NCBI GenBank assembly: GCA_028095005.1
Contig: CM051462.1
Coordinates: forward strand, 130,181,793-130,245,792
Origin: Rhynchospora pubera
Taxonomy: Eukaryota > Streptophyta > Magnoliopsida > Poales > Cyperaceae
Direction of reading: 5' to 3'
Length of the DNA: 64,000 nucleotides
The notes beneath the pieces were generated by a model. The model did not search any database. It saw only the letters and a program-made list of their open reading frames with translations, and was not told the origin of the DNA. Numbering within the stretch: position 1 is the first letter of the stretch; each line of letters begins with the position of its first letter. Positions 1 to 11,835 of this stretch are shown one piece after another. The position numbers and the translations under genes are program-made.

Positions 1-1343
1 TTATTCCAGCAACACTTTATTAATAACAGACGCGTTTTTTAAAAATTGAAAAAAATTCTCATCTCTATCCAGCGATATCTCATTCCCTCTTTCCTTTTTG
101 TTCCCTCTGTCTCTCTGTACGCATTTTCTAAAAATGAAAAAAAATTCTCATCTCCATCCAGCGATACCATCCCCTCTTTCCTTTTTGTTCCTCCCACTGT
201 CCCTCTATTTTTCTCCCTCCCTCTCACATTAACTACAACTACAACAATTACTAATACTAACTACAACTGTTAGTATCCGAACTACAACATTTACTCATAT
301 TAACTTCAACAGTTAATATCCGAGCTACACTTACAACAATTACTAATACTAACTACAACAGTTAGTATCCGAACTACAACAATTGCTCATATTAACTTCA
401 ACAGTTAGTATTCGATCTATATCAATTAATCATATTAACTTCAACAGTTAGTATCTGAACTGCAACTGTTGAAGTTAATATATATAATTGTTGAAGTTAA
501 TATATATAAGTTATATATGCCAACTTCAAATATTACCTTCAACATTTAAATATGCCAACTTCAACAATTACGACAATAGTTTCAACATTTATAAATATTA
601 ATTTCAACGGTTATGAAGTGTGTGAGAGGGGGAGGGGCGTCGGGGAGGGAGAGGGGAGAGAGTACGCGGGAGAGGTGGGGGGGGGGGGGGGGGAGAGCGT
701 ACGCCGGAGGGATGGGGGGAGCAGTCGCTCTAGCGCTCATCCTCTCATCCCTTGGACTTCCGAAAATAAAAACGCTGAAATGATCCTAAGCAATTCCGAA
801 TTTTAACATTTAGCGCAGAGAGGAATTTCTCTCTTCTTGCCTAGTTTATCTCTGTTTCAAACTTCCCTCTTTCCATGTATAAAATGGACAATTAATGAAG
901 AATGATACAAAAATAACATTGCTAATCAGTCAAATTGGAAATTTAAGCTTTTTAGAGTTAATTTTTAGTAACTGATCTTTAGAAATGGACATACCTCGTT
1001 CTTTCTATTGATGCGTTACTCCTTTTCCTGAATTTAAGACGTGGGGTCCAGAGTCTCTGTATTTATCATTACTATTATTATTATTTTTTTCAATAAACCC
1101 CGACTCCCGAGTCTCTATCCACCGCACGGACCCCACCTAACCCATCTTTTATAAAGTGAAGGGGATAAAAAAAAAGAAAACAAAAGATGTTATAAAACCG
1201 CCGGGGAAAGAATAGGTGTTTAATTAATAGTGTGTTTGGATGTTATCATGAATAATGAAGAAGAATTTAGAAATGTGTGTTTATCTCTATTTTTTATTTA
1301 ATTTTGTGATTTTGTTAGAATATGAATATAGATTCGAATAAGT
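1..1343. repeat. Non-coding left edge with degenerate tandem repeats
   Basis: No gene is supported here. Positions about 46-190 hold two imperfect copies of an approximately 85-bp unit (each has TTCTCATCTC followed by a CCAGCGATA core and CTTTCCTTTTTGTTCC). Positions about 225-520 hold a degenerate array of a 43-50-bp unit built from GTTAGTATCCGAACTACAAC and ATTAACTTCAAC blocks. Because AACTTCAAC and GTTGAAGTT both occur, parts of the array are self-complementary. A G-run lies near 677-692. Positions about 1210-1343 look like one half of a MITE that is split by the Mutator-type element which follows. Confidence 0.6.
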
Positions 1344-1352
1344 TTAATTTTT

Positions 1353-2696
1353 GGGAAAAATTTTTCTGTACCCCTCAAAACTGAGGAAATACAGAATTTA
1401 TCCCCCGAAAGTCAAAACTCTTTATTTTGCCCCTCTCAATTTCGGATGCCTTCTCTATTTACCCCTCTGACATATTTTATATTATAAATAACATTAAAAT
1501 AATAAAACTGATAATTTTGGACCATTTTACCCTGGTTCGAATCCAGAACTCATTCGATCCGGACAAAACCTGTTCGCTCTCTCACGCGCCAGAACCTAGT
1601 TCTTTTCTCTCTCATCTTCTCTCGATCAAACCACCAAGAGAGAAGCTTCAATCGATTTAAACCCTTCTTGTCAATCAAAACACAATCCTTCCTCTCCTCT
1701 CCTCTCTCTAAATCGTGCACAAACCTCCGTCAGGCTGCTCTCTGGCACGAATCGCTGGTTTTTCTCTCTCTCGCATGAATTGGTGCTCTTCCCTCGCATG
1801 GAATCCGTCTCCGTCGCACAAACCAGGTTCGTCTTTGATCAATTTCTTTTTAGTTTGTTTTGTTTGATTTTTTTAAGTTGTCGTAGGCACTTTTTTGTCT
1901 TTTCCTGTTCCAAATTGATAGGCAGATTTGTAGGGCTTTGAAACACTTTCTTGTCCTGTCTTTGTTAGTAGATTTAATACACCATGTTTAAATCCGCTAG
2001 TTTTTTCATGCAATTTGCACGATTGTTCTAGTCTTCAGGATAAGATGGGACCGACCTTTGAATTTGAATTTTTGGATTTACCTTTTTATCCTTTTTTGTG
2101 GAGACAAAAAGTAATTTAATTTTTAAGTTAATCTAGTAATTAAGTTAATCTAGTAATTTTTAAGTTAACCTAGTTTTCTTAATTAATTAACAGTAGTATA
2201 TGCTTTTCATATAGCATATAAACATGATTCATATAGCATATTCATATAACATGTCTGGGTTAGGGTTTACGGAGAGGGACAACTATGAAAGAAATATTTC
2301 ACTGTTAGGTTATTACCAAGGTGACAGTATAATTTCATTGATCAATTAGAGGTTTCTACACCACTTTGTCTTTTTTTACTGTATTTCAGTGATTGGCACA
2401 AAGATTTATTCTGGACTAGTTAAGCAAACTTTAGACGATTGAAGCTTCTCTCCTGGTTTGATCGAGAGGAGAGAACTAGGTTTAGTCCGGATCGAATGAG
2501 TTCTGGATTCAAACAAGGGTAAAATGGTCCGAAATTATCAGTTTTATTATTTTAGTATTATTTATAATATAAAATATGTCAGAGGGGCAAATAGAGAAGG
2601 CGTCCGAAATTCGGAGGGGCAAAATCAAGAGTTTTGACTTTCGGAGGGTAAATCCTGTATTTCCTCAGTTTCGAGGGGTATAGAAAAAATTTTCCC
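1353..2696. mobile_element. Mutator-type (MULE) non-autonomous element, long TIRs, 9-bp TSD
   Basis: The two ends are inverted copies of each other over roughly 260-300 bp: about 1353-1655 matches the reverse complement of about 2436-2696, with one indel of some 45 bp. The outer ends read GGGAAAAATTTTTCTG on the left and, inverted, GGGAAAATTTTTTCTATA on the right. A perfect 9-bp duplication, TTAATTTTT, flanks it at 1344-1352 and 2697-2705. Long inverted ends plus a 9-bp duplication are the hallmark of the Mutator superfamily. The 780-bp interior has no transposase frame, so the element is non-autonomous. It contains a CT-rich leader-like stretch and a short ATG frame ending at a plausible splice donor near 1827, which suggests captured host sequence. 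Confidence 0.8.
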
Positions 2697-2705
2697 TTAA
2701 TTTTT

Positions 2706-4430
2706 TTATTCTTGTGATGTTTGAGTTTCACTAAAATAAAAAAATTTAAAACTTATTCTTATATGTTTCACACTATTGGAGTCTTGGAGAGTTGCCTACT
2801 CCACTCAATCTTCTTAGCTTTTTCTTCATTGGCCTTAGCAAGCTTTCTATGATTGCTTTGTTTAGCTCGTTTTGGTTTGTTTATAAGAGATTAGCGGATC
2901 TTTGTATTTTGTAAAATATTTTACCTTTTTTTGTTTAATATAATTGCAGTTGGCTCTTTGCCAACCAACTGTTTTCGAAACAAATTAACTATATTTGAAT
3001 TTGAAATAAAAAACATAAAATAGTGTCATCACGTGTGAATATCGTTGATCTCCTATGTGACTTAAGTTGAATAGTGTCATCATGTGTAGATATCGTTGAT
3101 CCTTTGTGGCATTAGTGGCAGATTTAAATGGATGGATTGGGGCGCAAATGTTCCCCATTTGTTTTGCCACCATAAAGTTTCGCGCTGCATGGTTCTCTAT
3201 TCATGCTCGATTTGCACGTGTACGCAGAATTTTTGTTCAAATTGGATATTTTGCATTTTCAGTTCAACATTAATTAGCAAAACACCATTTCTCGTTTATA
3301 CAAGTCAACCCGGCCGGCCCTCAGTTGATCAATTCTCATGCTGTGCAGTGTGCACACTGCATATTTTTCTATTAATTCCTCAGCAACATTAGTAACACCC
3401 TTTCATCATCTTATACAAAGTCAACCAATGAGTTAGATATCTGATTTCTAAAATAAAAAATAAACTTCGCATAAAGAAATAGAGTGTTCTCTTCTCTGAC
3501 ATTTCGTCGATGCGGTGTTGTAAGTTTCACGTCGTCCTCTGGTTGAATCCACATCTCTTAAAGACTTAAACCAAATTAATAAAGTCAACGTCAACTCTAT
3601 CTAGCTCAATAATAATAATGATAATTAATAGTGGTTGTGTTACATGGTGGTAGCTGCATGTAGGTTGTAGTAGCTAGCAGCTATAATAACGACATTGTTT
3701 GGATGTGGAGTGAATAATTCGGTGTTTGGTTGGGCGGTGAATAAGGAATTCGAATAAGGGTTTATTCATATTCTTGCACTTAAGATAAATGTTTAATTTC
3801 TTCTATAATTTTAGCTTCTCGCTAAAAACTTTTTTTATTTAATGAAAGAATGAGCTCTCATAACCTCATTTCTGTTTAAAAAACACGCCAGATTTTTATT
3901 AGAATATGAATAAGTATCCGAATAAGTTCAATTTTTTTTATTTATATAATTATATGTTATTTAATTTCACACAAATAAAGCTTATTTGCGAATAGTCTTA
4001 TTGAAACGCAAACCAAATGCACGAGAAGTGAATAAGAATGAGTAGTCCATTCGTTGATAAAAAGTGTAAATAAGAATTAGATAGATGGTACATTCATGAA
4101 TCATGAACAATAAACATCATTTCTCACCAATTTTCAGAGCAGACTATACTAACTAAATATAGAATTCAAATATAGCCCAACAGGCCAACACTGATATCAG
4201 CCCAATTGAAACTTGTTTGATATCGGCTGGGAAAAGGAACGGCTAATGATCCGTCCGATCCGCATCCGAATCGGTGAAATGCGGATGCGGATCTATATTT
4301 TAGAACGAGTAATCCATTATCCATACGGAAACGATCAAACTTTTAACAGAGGTAAACACAGCGGATATCCGTTTGTACCCGACCCAATTCCCTTAATCCA
4401 TTTGGACTTTACGGTGTTACCCAATTCCGC
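2706..4430. other. Intergenic, MITE debris, no gene supported
   Basis: Positions 2706-2790 continue the MITE interrupted by the Mutator-type element: both 1310-1350 and 3895-3935 carry an AGAATATGAATA...CGAATAAGTT block. A second copy-like region spans about 3695-4105, beginning near TTGTTTGGATGTGGAGTGAATAA and ending in AATAAGAATGAGTAG. The open frames here (for example 3096-3392) have no plant-protein character. Positions about 4430-4980 are the probable promoter and leader of the BIN4-like gene. Confidence 0.4.
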
Positions 4431-4982
4431 CCAAATCCGAAATTGCTCGTCTTTCTTTCTCAGCGACAGAACAAAATCGAAGAAATCAACCTCGCTCTCC
4501 TGGCCGGACTCGTCTCTCTTGCCGCGGTTAGGAGCTCTGAGGTCTCTCTTGCTGCTCTCTTTCTCCCGCTCTCAACCTCTCTCGTTCAAATCCAACTGTT
4601 TTGACTAAAGAGGAGAGCTTTTCACAAACGCCAGACACTGAGCTGAACTGGTAAATTTCAACTGTCTTGACTAATGAAAACTTTATTAGTACAAGTTACT
4701 TGTGGTCTTCCACTGTTACTAAAACTTGAGTTAAAGCAAATCAATCCAAAAGACGAGTAATATTGAAGAAATTGCAATGATTACCAAAATATCCTGTCTG
4801 ACAGAAAGTCTCATACATCTCTAATATCTTCCTATTCATCTTGTAACAGTAAAACTTTGAAAGTGTAAATATTTCTGACATTTCCAGAATTATTCTTCAT
4901 CTCTTGCAAGGAAAACCAGCAGGAAAAAAAAAAAACCCTAGTTAGAAAGAGGAAAAGTACAGGTAGAAGCAGCGAACCAACC

Positions 4983-7900
4983 ATGAGCGATTCGCGTGAA
5001 GGATCTCCTGATTGGTTACGGGAATTTCAGGCAACTTTTGTGTCCCTATTTATATTTCATCACCTATTTTCACTCATGGTCTCTTTTCCCTATAATTTCT
5101 TCAACTTGTTCTGGAAAAGGCACTCTTTTACTTATCCTAAAGGCACCCTGCTCATTCACTTATATCAAGCTAAGTCATGTTTATGAATTCCGGTATCATA
5201 CCTTCAAACCGCATAGATCATTTACCACATTCTGCATTGCATTTCAGCTGTGAAACGCAGAAAGAACAAGAAGGGAAAAATTAGGAACATACTTGTTTTA
5301 TGTTGTCTGTCCTTTCTGGACTTCTAGTCTACAATGTATATTTCCATAAGGGAAAAGTTTGTTCCAACTTTTGTACTTATTTCCATATACATCTCTTATG
5401 TGCAAAACCCTCTATATATTTCACAATAAGTTTTGACTGCTCATTGAATTTTTTTATTAGGTCCCTGAAAGGGATGTGATGAGTCTATCTTCAGCCTCTG
5501 ACTCATCCCCTGAGAGGCCATCTCAAACTTCAAAGGATGAGATAGAGAGAGGAAAGGACAAAGCTGAACCAATTTCAATTGATAGTGGAGACGAAGTCCC
5601 AAAAATTCAGACTAAAAAGAAAAAGAGTACCAAAACTGAAACTACTTCAGTTGCCATAGAAGGTTATTGTAGCTATTTAGCTTTTCCTCTTCTCATCTCT
5701 CTTTTCTTTCTTTCTTTTTTATATATATGCAGGGTACACTAAACACCTATTGTTTACTGTATTTCATTTATAGTGGTTGTAAAATAAATATCACGTGAGA
5801 TGTTAGTATTTGTAATAAAAATGTTTTGATTTAGCATCATTAATGAAAATGTTTGTAATAAAGATGTTAGTATTGTAATAAAAATGTTTTGATTTAGCTT
5901 ATTAAATATAGATGACTGTGATACACAAGAGGGAGGACTAGTTGAAGGAGATGTAATAAAACAAAAGACTGAGGGTTCTTCTGTAAGAACTTTGGTTTCG
6001 ATTCTGTTTGGATAAAGGTCATCTTGTCTTGCATGATGTGCACTTGACCAGCTAACTTTTTGTCTAAATCGTGGCTTTTTTTATATGTGTAGGTGTCTCA
6101 GAGACTGCCTTTGGTGTTCCCTGAAAAAGTCCAACGTACCAAGGTATAAAACTTGATAACTTTGTTTTGTTATTTAATAAGTTCTGTGGAGGCCTCAAGT
6201 ACTGTAAGGTACTACTCTTCATGGGTCACATGCTGTCATGCATATCTGATTTGATCAGCCAGTACCAATCCTTTATCAATATTTCCTCTCAGTGTACTCC
6301 AGAAATGCAACGAAAAGCCCAACGGTATATGCCAGTCCTAAATACATAATAAAGTATGATACATACATATGAACATTAGGCAATATCTAAAATTATTGGT
6401 ATATAATTAAGGCACTTGTGGAGTGTGATGGCGACTCGATAGATTTGAGTGGAGATGTTGGTGCTGTGGGTAGACTGGTCATTTCAGATGGGCCTAATGG
6501 CAGAGATGATTTGTTGCTTGACCTAAAAGGTACCATATTTCTCTTTAAATTAAAGAAAAGAGTATCTTGTTCTGCTTCTCTGACTCATCTGAGATCAATT
6601 TATTCCTGAAGCTTTGTGCTCAATGTGGTTTCCCTTTCACTACATTGGCTTGGCATAATCCTAACTAATGAAATAATGTTTGAACATCTCCCTTTCACTA
6701 CAGTTGTTTGAATAAGTTTTGCAATATAGTATTTCAGAAATGAGTGACCAACCTCTTGTAGTGAAGGTTGACTTCACAGGTTTATCTTACTCTATAGATT
6801 TTTTTTTTCTTTTTTTTTTGTTGGTGCCTACTGCATTGTGTGAAAGATTAACTGGATGTTTTCCAAATGCAATGTTCATTTCAAAATTATTAACAGGAGA
6901 TGTTCTCTCTTTTTAAATGTCGTTCTAATATGAGTGCAGAGGAAAATTTTCCTAAGCTAAGTTGGCTGGTAATTCAGTTCCTTTTATTGTTACAATTGCA
7001 GGAACAATATACAAATCAACTATAGTTCCATCAAGGACATTTTGCATTGTAAGTCGTTACTCATTATGCAAATTCCGACCAGTTTACTTTAGGATAGATC
7101 TAAATTAGTTCAGCTTTGTCATATATTAACTATCGTATCTCTTTTTCTTTTTCAGGTTAGTGTGGGGCAAACAGAAGCAAAGGTTTATGCATAAACATCC
7201 TCATTTTTATGATTATATTTTCCATGCTTAGTTCTTCCTGAGTAATTTATTTCCTGAATGCCCTTAGGCAAAAAGATTAAATATTTAACACCCTAGAAAT
7301 GTCATGTTAAGTATATTGTTGTGAAATCTGATAAGCTGCATGGTATGTTAGACAGTAGACACTAGCTATTACCCGTGATATGTTTTTGTTATTTACTTTT
7401 ATGTCTTATGACTCTTATCAAAATGCACATGACAGATAGAGGCTATTATGAATGATTTCATACAACTCGAACCTCAGTCTAATTTGTTTGAAGCTGAAAC
7501 CATGGTTGAAGGTTTGCATTACCTCTCTTCGTGATTCAAGATTCCTTTCTTTCTCTATAGAACTTGATATTTATGGCTTGACAATTATACTTCAAAACAC
7601 CTAACAGTCACGATGGAAAATATAATGGAGATTACATTTGTTTGTTCTACCTCTCGGTACATAGAAGTAATTTACCAATGCAAGTACATGTGCATTAATA
7701 TTATTTACTTTATTTTTGTAGGTACCCTCGAAGGATTTTTGTTTGATTCAGATGAGGAGGCAGATAAGGCAACTGATGCCAATCGAAAAGAAAAAAATAA
7801 TGGAAATGGTGATCAGCCTACATCTAAAAATGCCAAAAGAAAAAGTGACAAGTCATCAGTATGTCTCCTACTATAAAACCTTTTTGTTATTGTTCATTTT

Positions 7901-8665
7901 TTTTTAAAAAAAATGGCAACTAATGTTGTCAAATTCCATTTTAAAAAAAGCTAAATTTTAATAGTCTAGTACTAAGATCCTAACTACCCTCCTTAAAAAG
8001 ACCCGTTCCATCTTCAAGCTTCCTTAACAGCATAGAGAGAAAAAAGAAGCAAACATTAGTATTATTCAGAGATAATTGAATTTTAGAGATCCAACAAACA
8101 CAAGGATAACAGATTAGCACCTATGCCAGTGTTGCCACTGGTACCGCTACGGCGCTACCAACTTTACAAATAACTTGCTAACTAATTACCGCACACACAA
8201 AATGCTCAAAAAATTAGCATTTTGAGAATACCTTAGGCCACACACAGGCTTTATTCAAAAGAATTACATCAAATAGCCAAGCAAAAGCCAATTTCTCAAA
8301 AAAGTTTTTTGCATCACACCCCTCATAAAGATGCAAAATTATCAGCAACCAGCCAACAGTAGGGAGAGATCCCTTGAACAGTAAAGTACAACACCTTGCA
8401 AATTTGATCTGTCACTCCCTTCCTTCACATTTCCTGTTCGATAAGAGTTTATTTAATTTTAAAATATGAAGAATAAATTCTTGTGCTTACTGTTGTTCAT
8501 TTAGTTATTTATTGTTTAAAACTTGATTAATGACTTGTCTAACTATTTTTATTGTCTCAGGCTGGAGGTGTGCAGAAGAAGGCAAAGAAAGCTGCAGCCA
8601 AACCAGCTAAGAGAGCTCCGAGAAAAACCCAATCTGCAAAAAGAACTAAGAAAGCTAGCAAGTGA
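4983..8665 (+). CDS. BIN4: BIN4/MIDGET-like DNA-binding partner of plant topoisomerase VI
   Basis: Ten exons give a 293-residue protein: 4983-5030, 5461-5662, 5912-5982, 6093-6143, 6412-6529, 7002-7048, 7156-7182, 7436-7511, 7722-7858, 8561-8665. The N-terminus (DSREGSPDWLREF) and the central block, about residues 125-215, match what I know of Arabidopsis BIN4. Recognisable pieces are VECDGDSIDLSGDVGAVGR, GTIYKSTIVPSRTFC, QTEAK, IEAIMNDFIQL and ETMVEGTLEGF. The last 35 residues are Lys/Ala/Arg-rich, as expected for DNA binding. The acidic Ser-rich N-terminal part is shorter than in Arabidopsis (about 454 residues in total). In Arabidopsis the protein works with the topoisomerase VI complex in endoreduplication and nuclear growth. 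The exon 1 donor is uncertain: either CAG|gc (end 5030) or a weak gt after 5039, both in frame. Confidence 0.88.
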
Positions 8666-9044
8666 ACTCATTGTACTACATTTGAGCCTGGGAGATTTCT
8701 TTAGGTTAATCTGCATGACGGGGCTGCTTGATCTGTTAATCTAAGTACGGATGAAGTTTTAATTAAAGGTTAGGGTTTGCTGACAACAAATTAAATCAAC
8801 GATATTGACAAATGTCAAAAACAACTGAAATTTAATCGTTCATTTGATAACTTAAATTTTGGAACAGTCCATAGCCCACGTAATTTAAAGTTGTTATCAA
8901 TAGATTCCTACACTTTTATTAATGGTGGAGATTATTTTATAGCGAGATCACTGCGACAGTCTTGACATTTAAAAAAAAAAAATTCCCTTTGAAATACGAC
9001 ATTTAGAATGTGATATATAATAATCTATATATATCATACACATA
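8666..9044. other. 3' flank of the BIN4-like gene
   Basis: AT-rich sequence following the stop codon. It presumably contains the 3' UTR and polyadenylation region. No reading frame or repeat was recognised before the palindromic MITE that begins near 9045. Confidence 0.4.
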
Positions 9045-9460
9045 AAAGAATATGTTCGTCCAATATATAGGACGGATGGGTCCGTCTAATATGATCGTTT
9101 TTACGTTTCTAAATTTTAAATGACCGATCTGAACCGTTGAATATGTTCTCTATATTGAAAACTTGCAAGAAATCAATTCTTACATTTTTTTTGAAATTTT
9201 TTACTATTTTTTTTATTTTTGAAAATTCATGATATAAACATTATGGATCGTCCAATAACAACGATTTTCTAAATTACCAAAAAAATAGTAAAAAAAAATA
9301 AATGGAAAAAAATGTAAAATTGGTTTCTTATAAATTTTCAATATGGAGAACATATTGAACGGTCTAGATCGATTATTTGAAACTTAAAAACATGAAAATG
9401 ATCGTATTGGACGGAGCCCATCAGTCCAATATATTGGACTCTAGCATTTCTCTATAAATA
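9045..9460. repeat. Palindromic MITE (copy A)
   Basis: Nearly the whole stretch folds back on itself. The left arm reads GTCCAATATATAGGACGG, then CCGATCTGAACCGTTGAATATG. The right arm carries the inverted equivalents (CATATTGAACGGTCTAGATCG, then GTCCAATATATTGGAC). The centre is A/T-rich with ACTATTTTTTTTATTTTTG and its complement. Exact ends and target-site duplication were not resolved. It shares the CCGATC..AACCGTT arm motif with copies near 9552 and 35742. Confidence 0.65.
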
Positions 9461-9551
9461 TTGTTGGTTATCAAAACTCAAAAGACATATTTTGCATGGT
9501 TCAAATATTATGATCAAAATCAAATTGTTTAAATTACATCAAATTTGATGT

Positions 9552-10613
9552 GGATTGCTAAAATGCTATGCATAGCACGGATGTCCTTCGTGCTACGGAT
9601 TCGTTCTTGAATTTTATGTTTCAAACAACCGATCCAAACCGTTCATTATTTTTTTATATTGAAATCTCATTAGAAATCAAATTTTACATTTTTCAGAATT
9701 TTTAAAATATTTAATCTAATAAATTCTGGACCCTTCAATAACAGTGATTTTAAAAAATATGAGAAAAATAGTAAAAAAAATTCAAAAAAAATATAAAATT
9801 TGGTTTCTAATAAGATTTCAATATGTAGAAGATAATGAACGGTTTGGACGGTTGTTTGAAATATGAAATGCAAGAACGAATCTGTAGCACGAAGATCATC
9901 CGTGCTACAGAGGCGGAGCTACACTCAATGAATGGGGGTCAAATGACCCCCATTTACTTATGATTAATATCACCAAATATAAATTTTTATACTTACAAAA
10001 TGAAACTTTTTTATAGATTGTAATATTTGAACCCCATTTGTATCCAAAAAGAAATTCACTAGTGAACCCCATAGCTGATTTGATCAACTAGTAATTGTTT
10101 GGAAAAATAAATTCATTAAATATTATACACTTGAATATGTAATTTTATAGTCTATTATAGTTTGTAGTATATTTTGTTTTCCCCTACATGTGATTTATTT
10201 TATTTAATTAATTAGATGTGCCAAAAGATTAAGATAGAATCAATTACTATGATTACTTTTGGTCAATAAATTTTAAAACCTTTTTTGTATTAAATTATAA
10301 TTCATCTTATCTCAATTTTAAAGAATTCAATTAGAAGAGTAAAATCTATAAAAACTTATAAATTTAACAAAATTATTTTACATTTTGCGTCCTAATTTTT
10401 TTTTGTAGTAGTGGTTAATTAAATTTTTTTAGCTCTTCTTTTCTTTTAAATTTGAACTATTACAATTAAAAATTAAATTTAAAATAAATATTTATTTATT
10501 TATTTATTTATTTAATTTTTGTAATATTAATATGATAAATTTTAATATTGAACCCCATTACAAAATATTCTGGCTCTGCCACTGCCGTGCTATGCATAGC
10601 ATTTTAGCAATCC
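9552..10613. repeat. Palindromic MITE (copy B), interrupted by a hAT element
   Basis: The ends are perfect inverted copies: GGATTGCTAAAATGCTATGC at 9552 and its complement ending at 10613. Left-arm sequence up to about 9670 (GATCCAAACCGTTCATTAT) mirrors the right arm at about 9835-9907 plus 10585-10613. Removing the nested element at 9908-10584 together with one 8-bp duplication restores a continuous hairpin of about 377 bp. The flanks (ATCAAATTTG on both sides, inverted) suggest the original element may extend some 12-16 bp further. Confidence 0.75.
9908..10584. mobile_element. hAT-type non-autonomous element, 8-bp TSD
   Basis: The ends read CAGAGGCGGAGCT on the left and GGCTCTGCCACTG on the right, which is an imperfect inverted pair of the CAGNGGCGGAGCC type common in plant hAT elements. 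A perfect 8-bp duplication CCGTGCTA flanks it at 9900-9907 and 10585-10592. The interior is AT-rich with a TGAACCCC motif at both sides and no transposase frame. It sits inside palindromic MITE copy B. Confidence 0.85.
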
Positions 10614-11102
10614 TCCAAATTTGATATACAACTAATTATAAGATCACAATATATTTACGAGTTTTTTTTAACACAATCTTAACAATGTTAATGGATCCCA
10701 ACCTTTATTAATAACCTAATAACTCTGTACCGGAAAATTGGAATTTAAGATCTTAAACTGCACAGGTGCGTGGTTTCCTATACTGAACGATACTATTAAT
10801 ATTAAGTTAAAAGATTCGGCGGATGGTCGGCATAACATGGTGCGCAAGCATTATTGTTATGCATTTAAAGATTTTTTAATATAAGTTTGATTGGTGTTTA
10901 TTATTATTATTATTATTATTATTATTTTGTTCTGTATTTTTGTTCGTGTAGTCCATACCGTGGGGCCACCTAGCTTACGCTCGTCGCAAATAGTCAAATG
11001 TCAGATGACCAGTTCACTATAAACTCGAATAAAATAAAAAAATGGAAAATCTCGAAGAGATATAGAACGATGAAGTATACATACACAATGATTGATTATT
11101 TA
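10614..11102. other. Intergenic, (ATT)n microsatellite
   Basis: No gene is supported. An (ATT)n run lies near 10900-10925. The rest is unremarkable AT-rich sequence up to the Tourist-like element. Confidence 0.4.
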
Positions 11103-11835
11103 GACCCCGTTTGTTTGTGACTTAAAGGGTGCATAACTTAAGTTATGCAGTCTTTAGTCATCAAACACCTCTTACATAAGATGCCTTAAGTGTACATAAC
11201 TTATGCAACCAATACCCCTTAGAAATAATTAATAATATTATTTAATAATTAACAAATAATTAATAAATAATAATATTTAACAAGTAAAAATAACTATTAA
11301 AATATTTTTACAATTAATAAATATTAATTATTACAATTAATAAATAATAATAAATAATAATATTTTTACAAGTAATATTAATTATTAATAATAATAACTA
11401 ATTAATTAAAAATTATTAATAAATATTTTTTTATTAAGTAATTAATAATACTTCATAATAATAAAATGATTTCTTATTATCATTAATAATTAATTTTTAT
11501 AATAATTAATAATTAACAAGTAAATAATATTAATAAATAAATAATAATATTTAATAAGCAACAATAATTGTTAAAAAATCATAATTAATAATAAAGATTA
11601 ATTATTATAATTAATAATATTTAACAAGTAATATTAATTATTAATAATAATAATTTAAGAATAATAATTAATTAAAGGCATGAATATAAGGGCATTTTAG
11701 TCTTTTGACATGAATATATGCATGTATTAACTTAGTCATCCTTACTACACAACCAAACATCTATTACATAACACTACATAAATATTTAAGCATCCTTAAC
11801 TTATGCAATCCCTTACTACACAAACAAACGCCCCC
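11103..11835. mobile_element. Tourist/PIF-Harbinger-like MITE, TTA TSD
   Basis: The left end GACCCCGTTTGTTTGTG and the inverted right end GGGGGCGTTTGTTTGTG match, followed on both sides by TGCATAA.TTAAG-type sequence. TTA flanks both ends (11100-11102 and 11836-11838). The core (about 11220-11690) is an almost pure A/T stretch of TAATTATTAATAATAA-like words, long enough to form secondary structure. No coding capacity. Confidence 0.65.

Noticed and set aside
4213..4608. 131-residue plus-strand frame upstream of BIN4
   Set aside because: Composition is that of chance translation of a promoter and leader region. The true BIN4 start at 4983 is independently supported.
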